A DNA stretch of 64,000 nucleotides from the NCBI RefSeq assembly GCF_958298935.1, contig NC_084940.1:6602001-6666000 (forward strand). The letters run 5' to 3'. Positions 45,931 to 58,297 of the stretch are shown here, piece after piece. The notes under the pieces are model-generated. The model was not told where the DNA came from, did not search any database, and saw only the letters and a list, made by a program, of their open reading frames with translations. Position numbers and translations under genes: made by a program. This DNA is from Phragmites australis. Lineage: Eukaryota > Streptophyta > Magnoliopsida > Poales > Poaceae. Position 1 is the stretch's first letter; every line of letters begins with the position of its first letter.

Positions 45931-48269
45931 TGATGTCGCCTAGAGGGGGGTGAATAGGCGTTTTTACAAAAAATTCGTCCCCTTTTACCGTTGACCTAAA
46001 CTTACAACGGAATATAAATTAACGGATTTTTCACAAGTAAAAAATCTAAATATGCTTGTCTCAACTAGTGCACAATCACCTTAAATAAGTGTGAAAGTTA
46101 CAATCCTAAGGTGATAAAAATTACTCAATTCTAGCAAGATATGCAAGAAAGCACTAATTGAAAAAAGGCTGAAAATCCGGATTGTATAGTTCCGGAACCT
46201 CTAGGTAAATCCGGATTCTCCGGGTTCTGTACAGAACTGAGCTAGAAAATGAATATAAAGTACGCCTAAAGAGTTCTAGCTCAAACCAAGTGATGTCGTG
46301 TGTTCCAAGTGATGATTACAAGTAGATCCACGAAGAACCTACAATTAAAAACACACAAACGAGTAGATCGAGTAATATGCACAAATATTGAGCAAGAACT
46401 CAAACATAAACAAACCAAAGTGGAGACACAAGGATTTGTTTTCCGAAGTTTAGATTCACCACCATGAATCCTACGTCTCCATTGAGGAAAGTCCAACGAG
46501 CTGGGTCTCTTTAAACTGCTTTCCTCGATCCACTAGATTTATCTCTTCTCTTTCAGAGGCGAGATCGACCTTCACAAACTTTCCCGCGGCTTACCACACG
46601 TACGGGAGCTCACCGGGCAACACCTAGCCGGCTAGGAGTCTTCACATGCAAGAGTAACAAATGCTTCACGAACTTCTTGCCGATGAACTCAAGTGCTCAA
46701 GATTGGATTTAGCTCACTTGCACTCAATCTTCCAATCTCACAACCCAACTCACTTTTCTTCTCAAATCTCTCACTAAAATGGAGTAGAAATGAGTTCTTT
46801 TGACTCTAAAATGTGTTTCTTTCGTGCCCTTGCAGCAGCCCAAAGGATAGGGGTGAGGAGGTATAAATAGCCCACCTCAAAAAACTAGCCGTTACAACAC
46901 TTTTTTGAACTGACCTGGAGTCTTCGGGTCAACCCAGAGTATCCGGATAAGCTAAAGAAGGCAAAACCAAGCACCCAGACTCGAAACATCACCCGGAGTA
47001 TTCGAGTCAACCCGGAGTATCCGGGTTAGCTAAAAAGGCCCAAACCGAGACCTCTCCTCGAACCTCACTCGGAGACTCCGGGCAACCCGGATAATCCGAG
47101 TCAACCCGGAGTATCCGGATTCAGCAGAACTGCCTACTGAAAAACGGCGATAACTTTTGATTCCGGAGTCCGATTTCGATGATTTTGGACTCTATGGAAA
47201 GATTATTCAGAGGGCTACACATTCCAACTAAATTCATGACCTAAAACATATTAGATCAAATTAGGAATACTCTGAAACTCAATTCGGACACTTCCACACT
47301 TTCCATACCGGGATTTCTAAAAAGAACTCTTACTTGTGTTTGGTTAGAAACCCTTGAGCACTGAGACATGACAATTAGCTCTACATTGCATCCCTCTTAA
47401 TAGTGTGGCATACCTATACTCAATTAAAAGATAAAACTCGTTTGAACCACTTTAAGCCTTTAAATAACTTTCAAGTACCGCTTCTTTCATTCAAACCTTG
47501 AGGGTTGCTAACTTTCATATATTCTTCACTCCATCTTTTCTTGATCTTCACATGATTGATGCAAATTACTCATAGTTTCCCATGGCCTCACACGGTCCAT
47601 TGGCGCAAAGCCTTCACTCACTCTTCACCACCACCTTGTTCCTTCGACGCCAAGCCATTTGCTTACCCTTCACCACAGATGGTCCATCGCAGCTGAGTCT
47701 TGCTTGCCCTTCACCGTCTTGACATAGAAAAACCATTTTGTATTCGACATCTTCAAGGAATTAACTTTATCAAATATAGAGTTCATTCTTGTTCTTTACT
47801 CTTGGCATATATGACTTTAATTCAACTTATGCCTTCATATGGATCCTAATCCCAACTCATTCTTAAGCACATAGCACATGGGTTAGTTTATAAAACTCTA
47901 TTGACAATATCATACCTTTAGTTACTTGATCTCAACAAGTAAATTAGTCTTCAAGTTTACTGCCAATCTTTTTGAGCTTTTCTTTCTCCTTATGAGCATC
48001 ACTAAGAGCTCATTGACAAAGATGCATTTCTTTTGTTCTCATGGCATTTCTCAGTAAATCCATGATTCATCAATTATGCATCTCCTATGAAATAACCTAG
48101 AGCTCATTTATCTTGATGCATTTTTAATCTCCCCATTCACTTATAGCTCATGCATATCTCGCAATGCATTGCCTATGGAACAACCTACTAACAAACTCAA
48201 CACCATTGTTAGTCCATATGTATTGTCATTAATTACCAAAATCACACATAAGGGCTAGATGCACTTTCA
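45920..48269 (-). mobile_element. Copia-like (SIRE/Maximus-type?) solo LTR, 2.35 kb
   Basis: The flanking sequence repeats ccatt at 45915-45919 and 48270-48274, a perfect 5-bp duplication. The ends are TGAAAGGACAATGATGTCGC and GCTAGATGCACTTTCA, with TGAAAG/CTTTCA as terminal inverted bases. Read on the minus strand it starts TGAAAGTGCATCTAGCCC, a common grass LTR start. No coding sequence is present. It interrupts the minus-strand ORF of the host element. Between about 46150 and 47120 it holds a cluster of degenerate CCGGAGTATCCGG palindromes. Confidence 0.85.
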
Positions 48270-48274
48270 CCATT

Positions 48275-49970
48275 TCGGCGGCCCATGTAACCAAACAAAA
48301 ACAGAAGTCATGATCCTTACGTACCGACGCAATGGGATAAGAGGGGGGGGGGGGAGTGATGCCTTACCCATGCCACCAGCCATCGCAGTAACGGGCCCCA
48401 TGATGTCCTTGATGTCAAAGGGGTCAGCGATCCCCCACACTGCGTAGTCGTCAAGGGAGGCCTCGCGCCCTCCTCCCCCTTGGGTAGGTCCTGCTAGGTC
48501 TGGGATTTCTGGAGCCTTCCCCAGGCCGCCTCCCCTAGCATGGGACTCATCCTCGGCCACACCGCCCATGCCTCGGGTGTCCTCGACATGTTTCCTACAC
48601 TTTGTACTGGCTAACACTGTATTGGAAGACATGGATGTCGAGGTTGCACATGAGGCTACAGAGCCAGCTGGGGGTCAAGTCCAAGGGGGGATTACGGAGG
48701 CTGCAGCACCTGAGGCCCCTCGCCTTCACCTTCTGGTGACTCAGGACTCCGTCGGTCTGGCCATGCCAGAACCGACATCTCGAGGAAGGGGCAGACATGG
48801 TTGTGCTGCTCCTAGCTCCCAACCAGCTCTAGACACTGGTCCTGCTCGACAAAAGATGGTTGGCCGATAATCCATCCACAATCTCGATCACTTGATCTAG
48901 CGTAAGGCACCTCGCTAAAAGTAAAACATGCCTCACGTCTATCAATTCGAGGCTAGACAAAGGGGAGGACTCATCAGAAGTGACAGTGGACCCGGAGTAC
49001 TCGTTAGGCTCACCCTCCTAACCCTGCTTAAAGGCGCGGTCCCAATCCGCCCGAAGGGGCCGAATGCACAATATCATGAACTCCTCTGCGAGATCATGTA
49101 TGCTCATCCTCTGAGTCACCCTTCAAAGAAACGCCACCCTTGAGGCAAGTTGGGCCTCTAGAAGGTCCACCATCGAGCTTCGGACGTAATAAATATCTCA
49201 GATGGTAGAGCAGAGGGGAGATACACAACCTATGTTGTAGTAGAACCACCCCTTCAATCACCCGATGTACCATCGGTCCTTGATGGCCTTCGTTAAGTCA
49301 ACGCTACAGAAGTTGAGGGCCGTGTCTCCTCACCCTTCGTCCGAAGTTTGGATTGGCAGATGGCTTCGTGGATAGAGACGAAAAGCTCCGCTCACCCCTC
49401 ACAACCCTCTACTCGCATGGCCCATTCAAAGATGGCCAGGTGGGCAATAGCATTAACCGAGAGTTGAGGGAGCTTCGTGTAGAAGTGACGAAGCACCCCC
49501 TCGAGGAGTAGCACGTCTAGGAAGTCGTGGCCCATGTCGAATAAGGCCTCGAAGACCATGGTCTCTTGGTCCCGTGGTGGCAGAATCGTCTCCTCCCCAA
49601 GGGCGCGAGCGACAGATATGGAGCGGATTTTTCCCTCCTCGACCATATGATCGAGCTCGACCTCGGTGATGGTTGACGCCCCTAGCGCATTGGTTTGAAG
49701 AGGATACTTCTTGCTAGTGCGACAGAGTGCCACACCTGGTGGCGGCCTGGGTAGTGGCGGATGATTCATTGCCACCATGATTATCACCGGTAGGCGCGCA
49801 CCAACAGCCCCTCCCGCTACGGACTCACCAGTACTTACGGTAGTAGCTGAGGAACCGGTCCCGTCACGCATGCCAGAGCGAGTCATAAGGTCCTTAAGTG
49901 CGGCGAGGAGCACTTGTCGACAATGGAGACTAGGATCGGAAGGACCAGTGGTTGCAGATCGAAAGAACAA
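48275..49970 (-). pseudogene. N-terminal half of the 'putative gypsy' ORF, decayed
   Basis: At 49970-49392 one long minus frame reads STITEVELDHMVEEGKI, then SISVARALGEETILPPRDQE, VFEALFDMGHDFLDVLLLEG and FYTKLPQLSVNAIAHLAIFE. The last two blocks (aromatic/Leu-rich, then 'L..N.I..L..F') match the Transposase_28-type domain also seen at 19618-19827. The region continues in other frames to 48632-48275 (DPFDIKDIMGPVTAMAGGMG), where the solo LTR cuts it. This is the best-preserved part of the ORF, but it has no clear start and is broken downstream. Confidence 0.65.
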
Positions 49971-50220
49971 GGGCGGAATAGAGCAACAATGCTAGATAAG
50001 GGTGTCATTTGGTTGAGATCCCAATCTTATATACCCGAGGAAGAGTTGTTGCCTCCTTAGGGCACGTGTGCACATCCCGTCCTTTTGCCCACGATCATGG
50101 GGTGGTGGAACCGTTCTCCATGACCCTCCAACGCGCGAGGCACCACATGTCCCACTATTGCCTAGTAACATATGACTACGCCACTAATCGTAGGGTACAT
50201 TAATTGCCCTTTCTCGAAGG

Positions 50221-51002
50221 TGTTGTTAGGTATTCGGCTCGACCGTTAGACTAATACTCAAATGATTCAAAAATAGCCAGAGGTTCATGGGCCACATCAA
50301 CAGAGCCAAGGATCGTCGGAGGCCCTGCTCAGAAAGACCACAAGGTCAGCCGTCCCACTGGCCACCCTCGCGAGGGACTGACGTTAGCGGGTCGCTATCA
50401 AGGACCCCCGACACCCTGGCTCCGCTAGCCTATGACCGTGGGCCACTAGCCTTGGAGCCCTCCAGAGCCCCTAGGCTCCGGATCAACTTGAAGACCTAGG
50501 CTTCTGGAGCCTATAGACCCCGAATGACGCTGACCCCCAAAGCCTTAGGATATCCCTTGGCCCTCCAGAAAGATCAGTCAAATGGGGGCCCACACTTGCC
50601 ACGAAGTGATAGGCATTTAATACTAGTCGAATCAGTGATCGACCTGACACGCGGATCAGAGTGGTGACATAATAGACGACCGGCTAACCTTTATGCCCCT
50701 AGGGTCACTAGCCGGGATAATCGCTGCAACTAGTCGTAGCAATGTTTTATAGGGCTGATCTAATATCCTGGTTGTACAGTTAAGATTTGAATCTCTACCA
50801 ACCTTGTAAAGATATGCTTGTACACTTATATTCTGAATGGTAATATAAATATTGACCCATGGCCATCATGCCCAGGAAGATCTCTCCCGATCATCACTCT
50901 GAGCATTATTTTTCTCTCAATTTTTTTCTCCAAGCTTAAGCCTTTTTAGTAGATTAGCTCTCATCGTACTTTATTCGTGAGAGACATTTTCTTTTACCAA
51001 CA
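50221..51002. repeat. Right LTR of the non-autonomous element
   Basis: 782 bp, TGTTGTTAGG...TACCAACA. It retains the segment missing from the left LTR. It includes gggccactagccttggagcc and a TATA-like aatataaata near 50843. Confidence 0.78.
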
Positions 51003-51007
51003 ACGAA

Positions 51008-52538
51008 TTTCTTGCAAACAATCTATATTAAGTTGCATACCCCAGTCATCTGACCCTGAAAACTCCCGTGAATCTAAAACCGGAGCTCTGAACCGAAGCA
51101 CCTTCACCGAAGTAGGTGATTTAGCCAATCGAGAGATTGGGTCTTCTTGGAGATCGAAAGGTGCGAAATTCCACTGTTTAGCAAAAGAAATAAAATTCCA
51201 CAGTGGCGTCCACGGTCCGCCACCGGAAACAAGTGCGCGGCCGCTCAACGTAAACAAACTAAGAGACGTGCGTGCGCGTGCAAGCAACACTTGCATCGAG
51301 ATCGATCGCCGTTGTTGCCCGTCCATGCCCGCAACGCAGACGCAGCCACCACTTCATGGCCGCGCTGCGCCTTCGGCACCGATCGATCCGCGAGTTATTT
51401 CCCCGTCTCGGGTGGGGGCAGTAGCCGGCCGGCACCGGTGCGCACGCACGCGAAGATTAACGCCGCGATACACCAACCCTCGCAGGCGCGCGGCGCTCTT
51501 GTTGTCACGAGAAATAAAGACAGGCAGCGTGCACGGTGGCGTCCACTCCATATTGCGCGCGCTCCAGCCCAAATCGATCGCGCCAGGGCACCCCCCGTAT
51601 GACTGGACGCCGAACCGCCCAATCTACAACACCGACACGTCCATATCTGCCCGGCCAGGCGCCGGCACACGGCGCATTGATCATCCGCATGAACCGCACC
51701 TACAAAACCGACCCCCCCCCCCTCCCGATGCATGTCAGAGTTCTATTCTTTCTCTTCTTTTTTTTTTCCTTCCTCTCCAGACTGTAAAGTGGCTACTGAT
51801 TTGTGTGGTGGTTGTGTTTGTGACGAGCTCGTGCAACCGCGTTACTGCCCGGCCTAATTTTGATGCGAACTGTTTGACTTGCGGTGGCTCCCGTGTCATT
51901 TGATCCCGTACTCGTCCTTGTCGGCTTCTCACGGGAAGCTTTGCAGGCAATGATTGAGCGGAGCCAGGATTATCCGGGAAAGCTGCGGTTTGACTTTTAT
52001 GTGAACGAGGGAAATTGGTAGGCAGCTAAGCCAGTGGTCACTCACTGATTGATTTGCGTTGCGAGATTGTCCTTGATGTCTCAAGGCGTCTCTAGTAAAA
52101 TAAGATGTGTTTATGATTGAAGGATCTTACTAGCATAGATTAAACTTTTGCTAAAATTTCAATGAAATTTCACGAATTTTAGGAATTTTAGAGAGGAAGA
52201 AAATATATAATTTTGAAATTGCTTTCATGGACACGTGAGACCCAAATAGCTGAGAACGGAAACAACCAAATTTTAGGTAAAATTTCACAAATTTTGGTCT
52301 TTTCTGTGGTGAACGAAAATTATAAAATAAAATTAAAATCTCTATTTACAACTGAGAGAGAGAGTATGAAACATCATTAAGCACCAAATTTTGGAGGCTA
52401 AATCCTATTACGCAAGCGCCTCTCTCTTTTCCAACGGATAAGCGCCTCTCTTTGTAAATAGTTATATACCGCCAAAACTCACATACACCGATATTTCAAC
52501 TTTTACACTTCTGTTTCTAACATGGCAATATATGGAAG
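51008..52538. other. Intergenic, GC-rich then AT-rich
   Basis: The block 51010-51910 is GC-rich with long overlapping open frames on both strands, which is expected by chance at this composition. No domain is recognised. A pyrimidine run with C and T tracts occupies 51710-51775. From 52100 the sequence is AT-rich and featureless. Confidence 0.45.
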
Positions 52539-52881
52539 GGAAAAGTTCACTTTTGAACCCATAACTTTGGCCTTTGATTCGTTTTTCACCCTTCTACTTT
52601 GAAATCATCCGAGTTACAATCTTAAGCTATGAATCCGTCCACTAGACCCCACTCAACCAAAACCGTGGTGGTTTTAATTGTCTCGGTTGGTGCTGACATG
52701 TCACCAAAATGTGCGATTTTGGATTGACTTGGATGGAACATATATAAAACACACAATATGGTTTGTGGGTAGGGTTGTGTTTTAGATGGTTTTGAGAGTT
52801 CGGGGTTGTAAAGTGGATAATTTCTTAATTCTAGGTTGAAAATTGAACCCAATAATTTAGGGTTTAAAATAGACCTTTTCC
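52539..52881. mobile_element. Mutator-like MITE, 343 bp
   Basis: The left end GGAAAAGTTCACTTTTGAAC and the reverse complement of the right end GGAAAAGGTCTATTTTAAAC are inverted copies that run on inward (CCCATAACTTTGG / CCCTAAATTATTGGG). The flanks tatatggaag (52529-52538) and tatatgaaag (52882-52891) repeat with one mismatch over 10 bases, fitting a 9-10-bp MULE duplication. No coding sequence is present. Confidence 0.7.
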
Positions 52882-52891
52882 TATATGAAAG

Positions 52892-55668
52892 TAGCTCTAA
52901 GCATTTCCTCCTGTGCAGAACTAGAGATGTCCTTTCAGGTGTATGTGCCTTGTTCAAATGTTGCCTATTTAACTCTATTAATAAGCTGTCAACAGTGTGC
53001 ATGCAGCGATTTCAACTCGACTTTTTCTGACCTCTAGTTGTCTTTTGCATGTCATGTCAGAATCTTTCAAAAACAAAATCTAAGTTAGGTCACAATCTTA
53101 AAAGGCAAATCTACATTTCAGATGTAATTAAGTTTGGCAGTTTTAGCTCTTCTTTAGAGAGAAAAAAAATCTGTGTTGCTGTTTTCCATTAAAAAAAAAT
53201 CAGTGTTACTGTTATAGCCCCTTGATATAAGCGGAAAGTCAGTTCAAAGCGTGCATTTAGAAAACTTGATTTGCATTGATTCAAGCACTCCCCCCCCCCC
53301 CCCCCCCTCTTTGAAAGATAGAACAATTTTCGGGTAGAGATTCTGCAAGCAACCAAACCTTAGGACCGAATCATAAGCCGTAAAGATTTCCGCATCAGTA
53401 TTCACATGCTGGTTGCTAGATCACGAGTCCCTTAAATTCCTTTGTCCCCTGGATTCATCACAGAGGTGTCTTGACAAGGTGCATTGGGAGCTGCCCAACA
53501 ACCAGTCGAATAGCGCTAGAGCAGTCGTTGGGCCTTCAATTCAAGTCATGCCAGCCCTAACTTTGGCAACGCCAACATGCCCCCACACATCTGTTAGAAT
53601 TATACTGGCGGAGCTCATATAAAAATTCTCGGCTTATATCATGGAGATGCGACTATGATGAGATTCACTAGTATCATATTGCTAATAGAGATGGAGATGA
53701 AATGTTATATATATATATACTCTTATCTCATTAGATGAAAAAATAGACTGCTAATTGAGAGCAATCTTAAATTAGAAACACTCTTATTACGTGAGTTTAT
53801 ATAAGAGTTAAGGTTTTAACTATTTCTCTTTCTATGGCAATACCGCAATAGTCTACTCTATCTCGGTGTCAGCGTGCACAGGTAATCAAGAGAGCAGGTT
53901 TTCGAAGCCCTCGCTCTTGAGATCCTGCACCAGGTGATGCGAATAAGATTTTTTGAAACGTTTCGCACGACTGCTCAAGTTCTTTAATACGGCTCGTCTT
54001 CCTAATCCCTTAGGTGTCGCCCGTTGTCATCGTGAACAAATTCAGCGTGCCATCAGCAGGATTGTCGTCAACACGGTATAACCAGTATCTTCAGCAACCT
54101 CTACAGCGCAGGCTAGTACGTAAAAAACATATTACTCGTACTATATTTCTTGCGGTTCTTAATTTCGAGTATGTAAATCTAGGTATATGTAGTGCTTTTA
54201 TACACACGGCTAGATTATTTTTTAGTAATATGAGTATATTAGTTTATCAATTTACACTTATAAAAGATTTATAGATTAAAGTAAACCTAAAAGTATCATA
54301 TATTCCAACAACATCTTCACAACGTACCAACCTCTGCACCGTTTGATGTCACAACTTTAACAACCACGAAACCGCTTTGACTGCACAGCCTCATGACGCC
54401 CATACCGGATCGCCGAATTTCGTCAACAGGCACGGGTTCTTTACGAACTCCAGGATTAGACATACCCATTTCCTTCCGGACAGGAATCACGGTATATTCA
54501 GCTTGGTCACTCAGTCTGTTGACTTGCTGTACTACGCTGTGTCATCATGATTCCCAGCTTCTTGTGTAACCCGCATGCACGCAGCCTGTCTTTTGTATCG
54601 ACCAGCCACTTGATCATATCGAATGGCAGAAATGCCGTTGTTTCCTCTCTGTTTTGAACAGCCTCTGTTTCAAGGTTGCGTTTGCCGTATGCGCTACAGT
54701 GCCCAGACGCCTAGCCATGCCCATGCTTTGTTCTGCTTTTGCGTGGCCACAATGATGAACCCATTGCACTTTGCTCTGGCTGCAGGTAGATAGCCGATAG
54801 CGCACCAGATGCTCCGTGCTTTCACTCCTTCAAATCTAATTCTTCTTTAATCTTTTCTCCTCCTCACCTTACTAGCTTTGGTGATTTATTCTGTCGTGCT
54901 CTTCCCTGTCTTTACCCCTCCGTATATTCTCTTTGCCAAACATGTCTAAAACAAAAGAACAAGAGAGGCGAGAGCCTTATACGCATGGACCAACTCGACT
55001 ACGGGCTCACATGGTCAGCTTTGCGAGAACTTCCACGCATGATGCGTACATCTATCTGAGCACTATTTATTTTTAATATTGTCTTCGTGCTGTGAGCAGC
55101 ATCGGTGAGGCCCGTGCATGGAGATTGGAGACGCAGCTCGAGCTCGAAGCAGGCAGGCAGGAGCAGGATCCACGCTCTACAGACAAAAGGAAAGGCACCT
55201 GCCTCCAGCTTTTGGTAATGTAAGCAGCAGTAGCACCATCTGTTTGTCGACGAGCGCAAGAACAGGGTCACAGGGCGCACCAGCGGCCAGCTTTGCCCCC
55301 TACCACAACCAGCAAATCGATCCAACGAAGAAAGTTCTCAGTTCGAGTCCCTGAACAAAAGATTTCAATTTTTCGGTGCAGAAGAAGAAAGAGATAAAGA
55401 TTACAGATTTGTTTATTGGGTTGAATTGATTTTTTACCATTGTTAAGAGATGGCTTTGCTTCTTTGCGACTCTAACCTACAGTCATTGACTCAGATGATC
55501 TCGTATTTTATTAATATAAGTGGTATAGTAATCAAAGGGTAAGCATGTAATTACATGGATGGCATTGGAACTTGGAGATCTAATCACTTAGCCAGGCTAA
55601 TAATGTACATCTTCATGAGTACTAAAGCTACTAGATACTTGGACGAACACATGACACATGTAGTCGTG
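52892..55668. other. Intergenic sequence left of the XRI1-like gene
   Basis: No gene was found. It includes an 18-base C run at 53290-53307 and a short TA run near 53708. The tail 'gttctcagttcgagtccctg' at about 55334 looks like a tRNA T-arm but has no tRNA around it. The last 150 bp must contain the 3' untranslated region of the minus-strand gene. Confidence 0.45.
53290..53307. repeat. (C)18 homopolymer
   Basis: Uninterrupted C run. Confidence 0.95.
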
Positions 55669-57670
55669 TCAGCCTCGCGTTCTTATGATGGTTATGGTGC
55701 CGCGGCCGGGGGTGTGCAGCCGGGTGAAGCTGGAGACGGCCTTGCCCGAGATGCCCGGCTGGTCCGCGGACACGCGCGGCGCGCACGCGAACTCGCCCAC
55801 GGGGTGCCGCACGGGCCGCGCGGGGCGCATGAGGATGCGCGCGTTGATGTCCGCCAGCGTCGCGCCGCCGTCCAGCCCGTCGGGCTTCAGCAGCGCGAAC
55901 GGGCACACCACCCCTGTCGCCGGCGACGGCGACGGCGACTCGGTCTTCCTCCGCTTGCCGTCGCTCTGGCTGCACTCCGCCTGATCCGACTCCTCTGCGC
56001 AAAGACCAACGACGGCGTCGGTTAGCACGAGCAGCATGGTTGGCGCGAACGAAACTGTGCGCGCGTGCGCGCCGTGACAAGACGAGGCCCGCACCTTCGC
56101 GTGTCGAGCGTTTCAGCGAGGAGGAGCTCCTCGGCATCGGCGGGGCCCGCGCGGCACTCGGCGTGGCAGCGGGGGTCCCGCTCGAGTCCCCGACGTGTGG
56201 GTCCGCGTGGCAGTTGGACGAGGACGAGCTGAGGGGCTCCGCCGGGGCCTGGAGCAGGGCTTGGTCTGGCACCGCAGGCCCCGCCGAGAAAATGGAGCTC
56301 AAGGGGTCATCATCATCTGCAGGAGCGCTCGATTAGTCACTTAATCAATCAACTGGCTTTAAAAAATGAGGAATAACAAAGAAGATTAGTAGAATCTTGG
56401 GCGGTACTAGTACAATCTAAACACGTAAAACCCAGATCTGTCTTTACTTGAAAAGATGTGCCTTGTCTTGCCTACCCATTAGTGGCGGACACTGAATGAA
56501 CTACTAACTCTCTTTCTTTTTTTCTTAGCCCCTCCTTTTCTTCTTGCTCTCTCTTATTCTTCCTTCTAAAGGTTAGGGAGCTTGAGCCCCCTGAAGATCC
56601 GCCCCTGCCTACTCTGCCTTACGTGTGTGTGCCTAACAAGTCAGACGCAGGCATCATGCTCCTATGCATTTCATAATTCATATACTCCTACTGCACCATG
56701 CATCGATCATGCGGTAATCATGGGCCGCGACAATTACGTGGCGCTAATCTCCCGCGGGCCCCACGTCCCCTGATGGCATGTACTAACAAGCGCCATTGTT
56801 TAATGCTGTGCTCTACGACTCTGCTTGTCCTTTGCCTCCATGGTGAGTGGTGTTGTATGCGAGGCGCAGGACAAAGGAGACCTAAAAAAACAGACCCGTC
56901 GCGTCCTAGTCCTAGAGAAAATCTTCGCCGGTTACAGACGAAATCGGTCAATTCGGACGGAGAGTGGAGGATTCAAACGCTCACAGTGGAAGGAGGAGTT
57001 GGTGGTGGCGGTGGCGGTGGCGGTGCAGCTCTTCTCGTGCTGCATGAAGCAGCTGGAATTGAAAGCGACCTGCACCTGCCGCTCGTCCACGTCGCCGTCG
57101 TGGCAGCTCGCGTCCCAGAAATCCTGCAGGAGGAAAGGCACGCAACGGAAGAGATTTAATTTCGAGTCATAGTACAATTCAGGAGAAGCGAAGAAGAGAA
57201 CAACAGGTTGCTAGCTTGCTCTGTTGCTCAATGGATCATGCGCGTACCAGGAGAAGATCGTCCAGCTCCTCGGGCATCGCCACCGCGTCCTGCGCCGGCG
57301 GCGGGGGGACGGCCAGCGCCGACGACACCGGCAACGGTGACTCCATGCCTGCAACTGCACGCCAAGAATCAGCAATGGGATCACCTACTCCGAAGTCCGA
57401 ACAACAAAGCGACCAACACGCTGCGGAAAGAAACAAGGTGCAATCGGCTCGGCTCGTACAGAGGGGGAAGAGCTCGTGGACGTCGGCGGCGGCGAGGACC
57501 CCGAAGCTGCAGCCAAACAGCGGCTGCTCCCACCCGAGCACGAAACAGTCGCCGCCGCCGCCGCCGCTACTGCTGCTGTAGTTGTCGAAGCAACTGGTGG
57601 TCGCCATCATGTGGAAAGGCCACGCCTGCCTCCCCTGCAGCCGCACCTCCCTTTCCTGGGCTGTCTCCAT
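55669..57670 (-). CDS. XRI1: XRI1-like protein, 5 exons
   Basis: Exons on the minus strand with GT..AG borders and matching phases: 57460-57670, 57248-57348, 56985-57123, 56095-56316, 55669-55994. They total 999 bp, 332 residues plus stop. The ATG at 57670 is the first after the TATA-like box and has context gccATGG; another in-frame pair at 57610/57607 is possible. The protein starts with CFDNYSSSSGGGGGDCF and DVHELFPLC, continues with MPEELDDLLLDFWD and YDDDPLSSIFSAGP, has a basic KRRK (238-241), and ends in the signature block PFALLKPDG, LADINARILMRPARPVRHPV, GISGKAVSSFTRL and GRGTITIIRTRG. That C-terminal block identifies the plant family of X-RAY INDUCED TRANSCRIPT 1, nuclear proteins needed after ionising radiation and in meiosis. 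Length is close to the Arabidopsis protein. It appears intact. Confidence 0.88.
56480..56607. mobile_element. hAT-type MITE in an XRI1-like intron
   Basis: Left end tagtggcggacactg and the reverse complement of the right end, caggggcggatcttcag, resemble the ends of the MITE at 24837-25012 (cagtggcggagcc / caggggcggagcc). Flanks cctaccca and cctactct are only partly alike, so the 8-bp duplication is worn. The element lies in the third intron (56317-56984). Confidence 0.55.
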
Positions 57671-57768
57671 GGCAAGTGTTGGCAGTGGCACAGCAGCCGT
57701 AGGATGTGAGAGAGGCTGCTTGAGACTGAGAGTGAGAGGAGTGAGAGTAGCGAGAGACAAAGGCGTGC

Positions 57769-57775
57769 TTAAATA
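57769..57775 (-). promoter_or_regulatory. TATA-like box of the XRI1-like gene
   Basis: On the minus strand ctatttaag lies about 100 bp before the start codon and is followed by a CT-rich leader (ctctcgctactctcactcct), a common plant promoter layout. Confidence 0.6.
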
Positions 57776-57952
57776 GCAGGGCTTTCCGAAGAGGCGTGAA
57801 AAGCAAAAGCGTGCAGCATGTCAAGTCCACCGCTTAATCGTAGTAGACACACTTGTGTGTACTGTGAACCTGTGCAGCTGTGTCACTTCTTACTTGTACG
57901 CTACTTTCGTTTACTTTTTTGGCCTGGGAAGACTTGTTGGGTGGGGTGGATT

Positions 57953-58297
57953 TTTAAATTTTGATGTTTTTTGAAACACATGTTTTACAAATAGATCATG
58001 TAAAAACAATTTATAAAATTGGACTCTTTTGGAATTTAGATGACATCATGATATTTAGCGCCGTGGTTAAATAGTACAACACCGTGATAATTAGTGTTGT
58101 GATAGCTGCCGTGGATGATTTTCTATATTGGATTTGTAAGATCTTACATGACAGTTATCACATCATTAATTATTATAGTGTCATGCTATTTAACAACTGC
58201 ACTAATAGTCATAGTGTCATAAAAATAATCTATTTTTGAAAATTGTTTCTCCACAGGTCTATGCATAGAAAAAGTTTTTTAAAAAGTGTCAAAATCT
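57953..58297. mobile_element. Foldback MITE with ATTTTGA(T/C) ends
   Basis: The left half (taaattttgatgttttttga..., gttaaatagtacaacaccgtg) and the reverse complement of the right half (tagattttgacactttttaa..., gttaaatagcatgacactat) match imperfectly along nearly their whole length, so the 345-bp block could fold into one long hairpin. It lies about 180 bp upstream of the XRI1-like TATA box. Confidence 0.55.

Larger units (their letters stand above)
42939..51002. mobile_element. Non-autonomous LTR retrotransposon with a 'putative gypsy' ORF
   Basis: The two LTRs end alike (…TTTCACCAACA and …TTTTACCAACA) and share the block gggccactagccttRgagccct. The element is flanked by actaa (42934-42938) and acgaa (51003-51007), a 5-bp duplication with one mismatch. 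The interior has no reverse transcriptase, integrase or protease. All recognisable coding remnants are on the minus strand. Orientation is uncertain: the LTR has TATA-like sequence and a pyrimidine-rich leader in plus orientation, while the ORF runs minus, as in elements with an antisense ORF. The interior is interrupted by a solo LTR at 45920-48269. Confidence 0.75.

Noticed and set aside
50977..51903. 308-codon plus-strand open frame, the longest in the window
   Set aside because: It begins inside the right LTR of the 42939-51002 element and crosses the target duplication into flanking DNA. The residues are biased and there is no domain. Overlapping frames are equally open because the region is GC-rich.
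55325..55360. tRNA-like T-arm sequence (gttcgagtcc)
   Set aside because: No acceptor, D or anticodon arms are found around it, and there is no SINE body.
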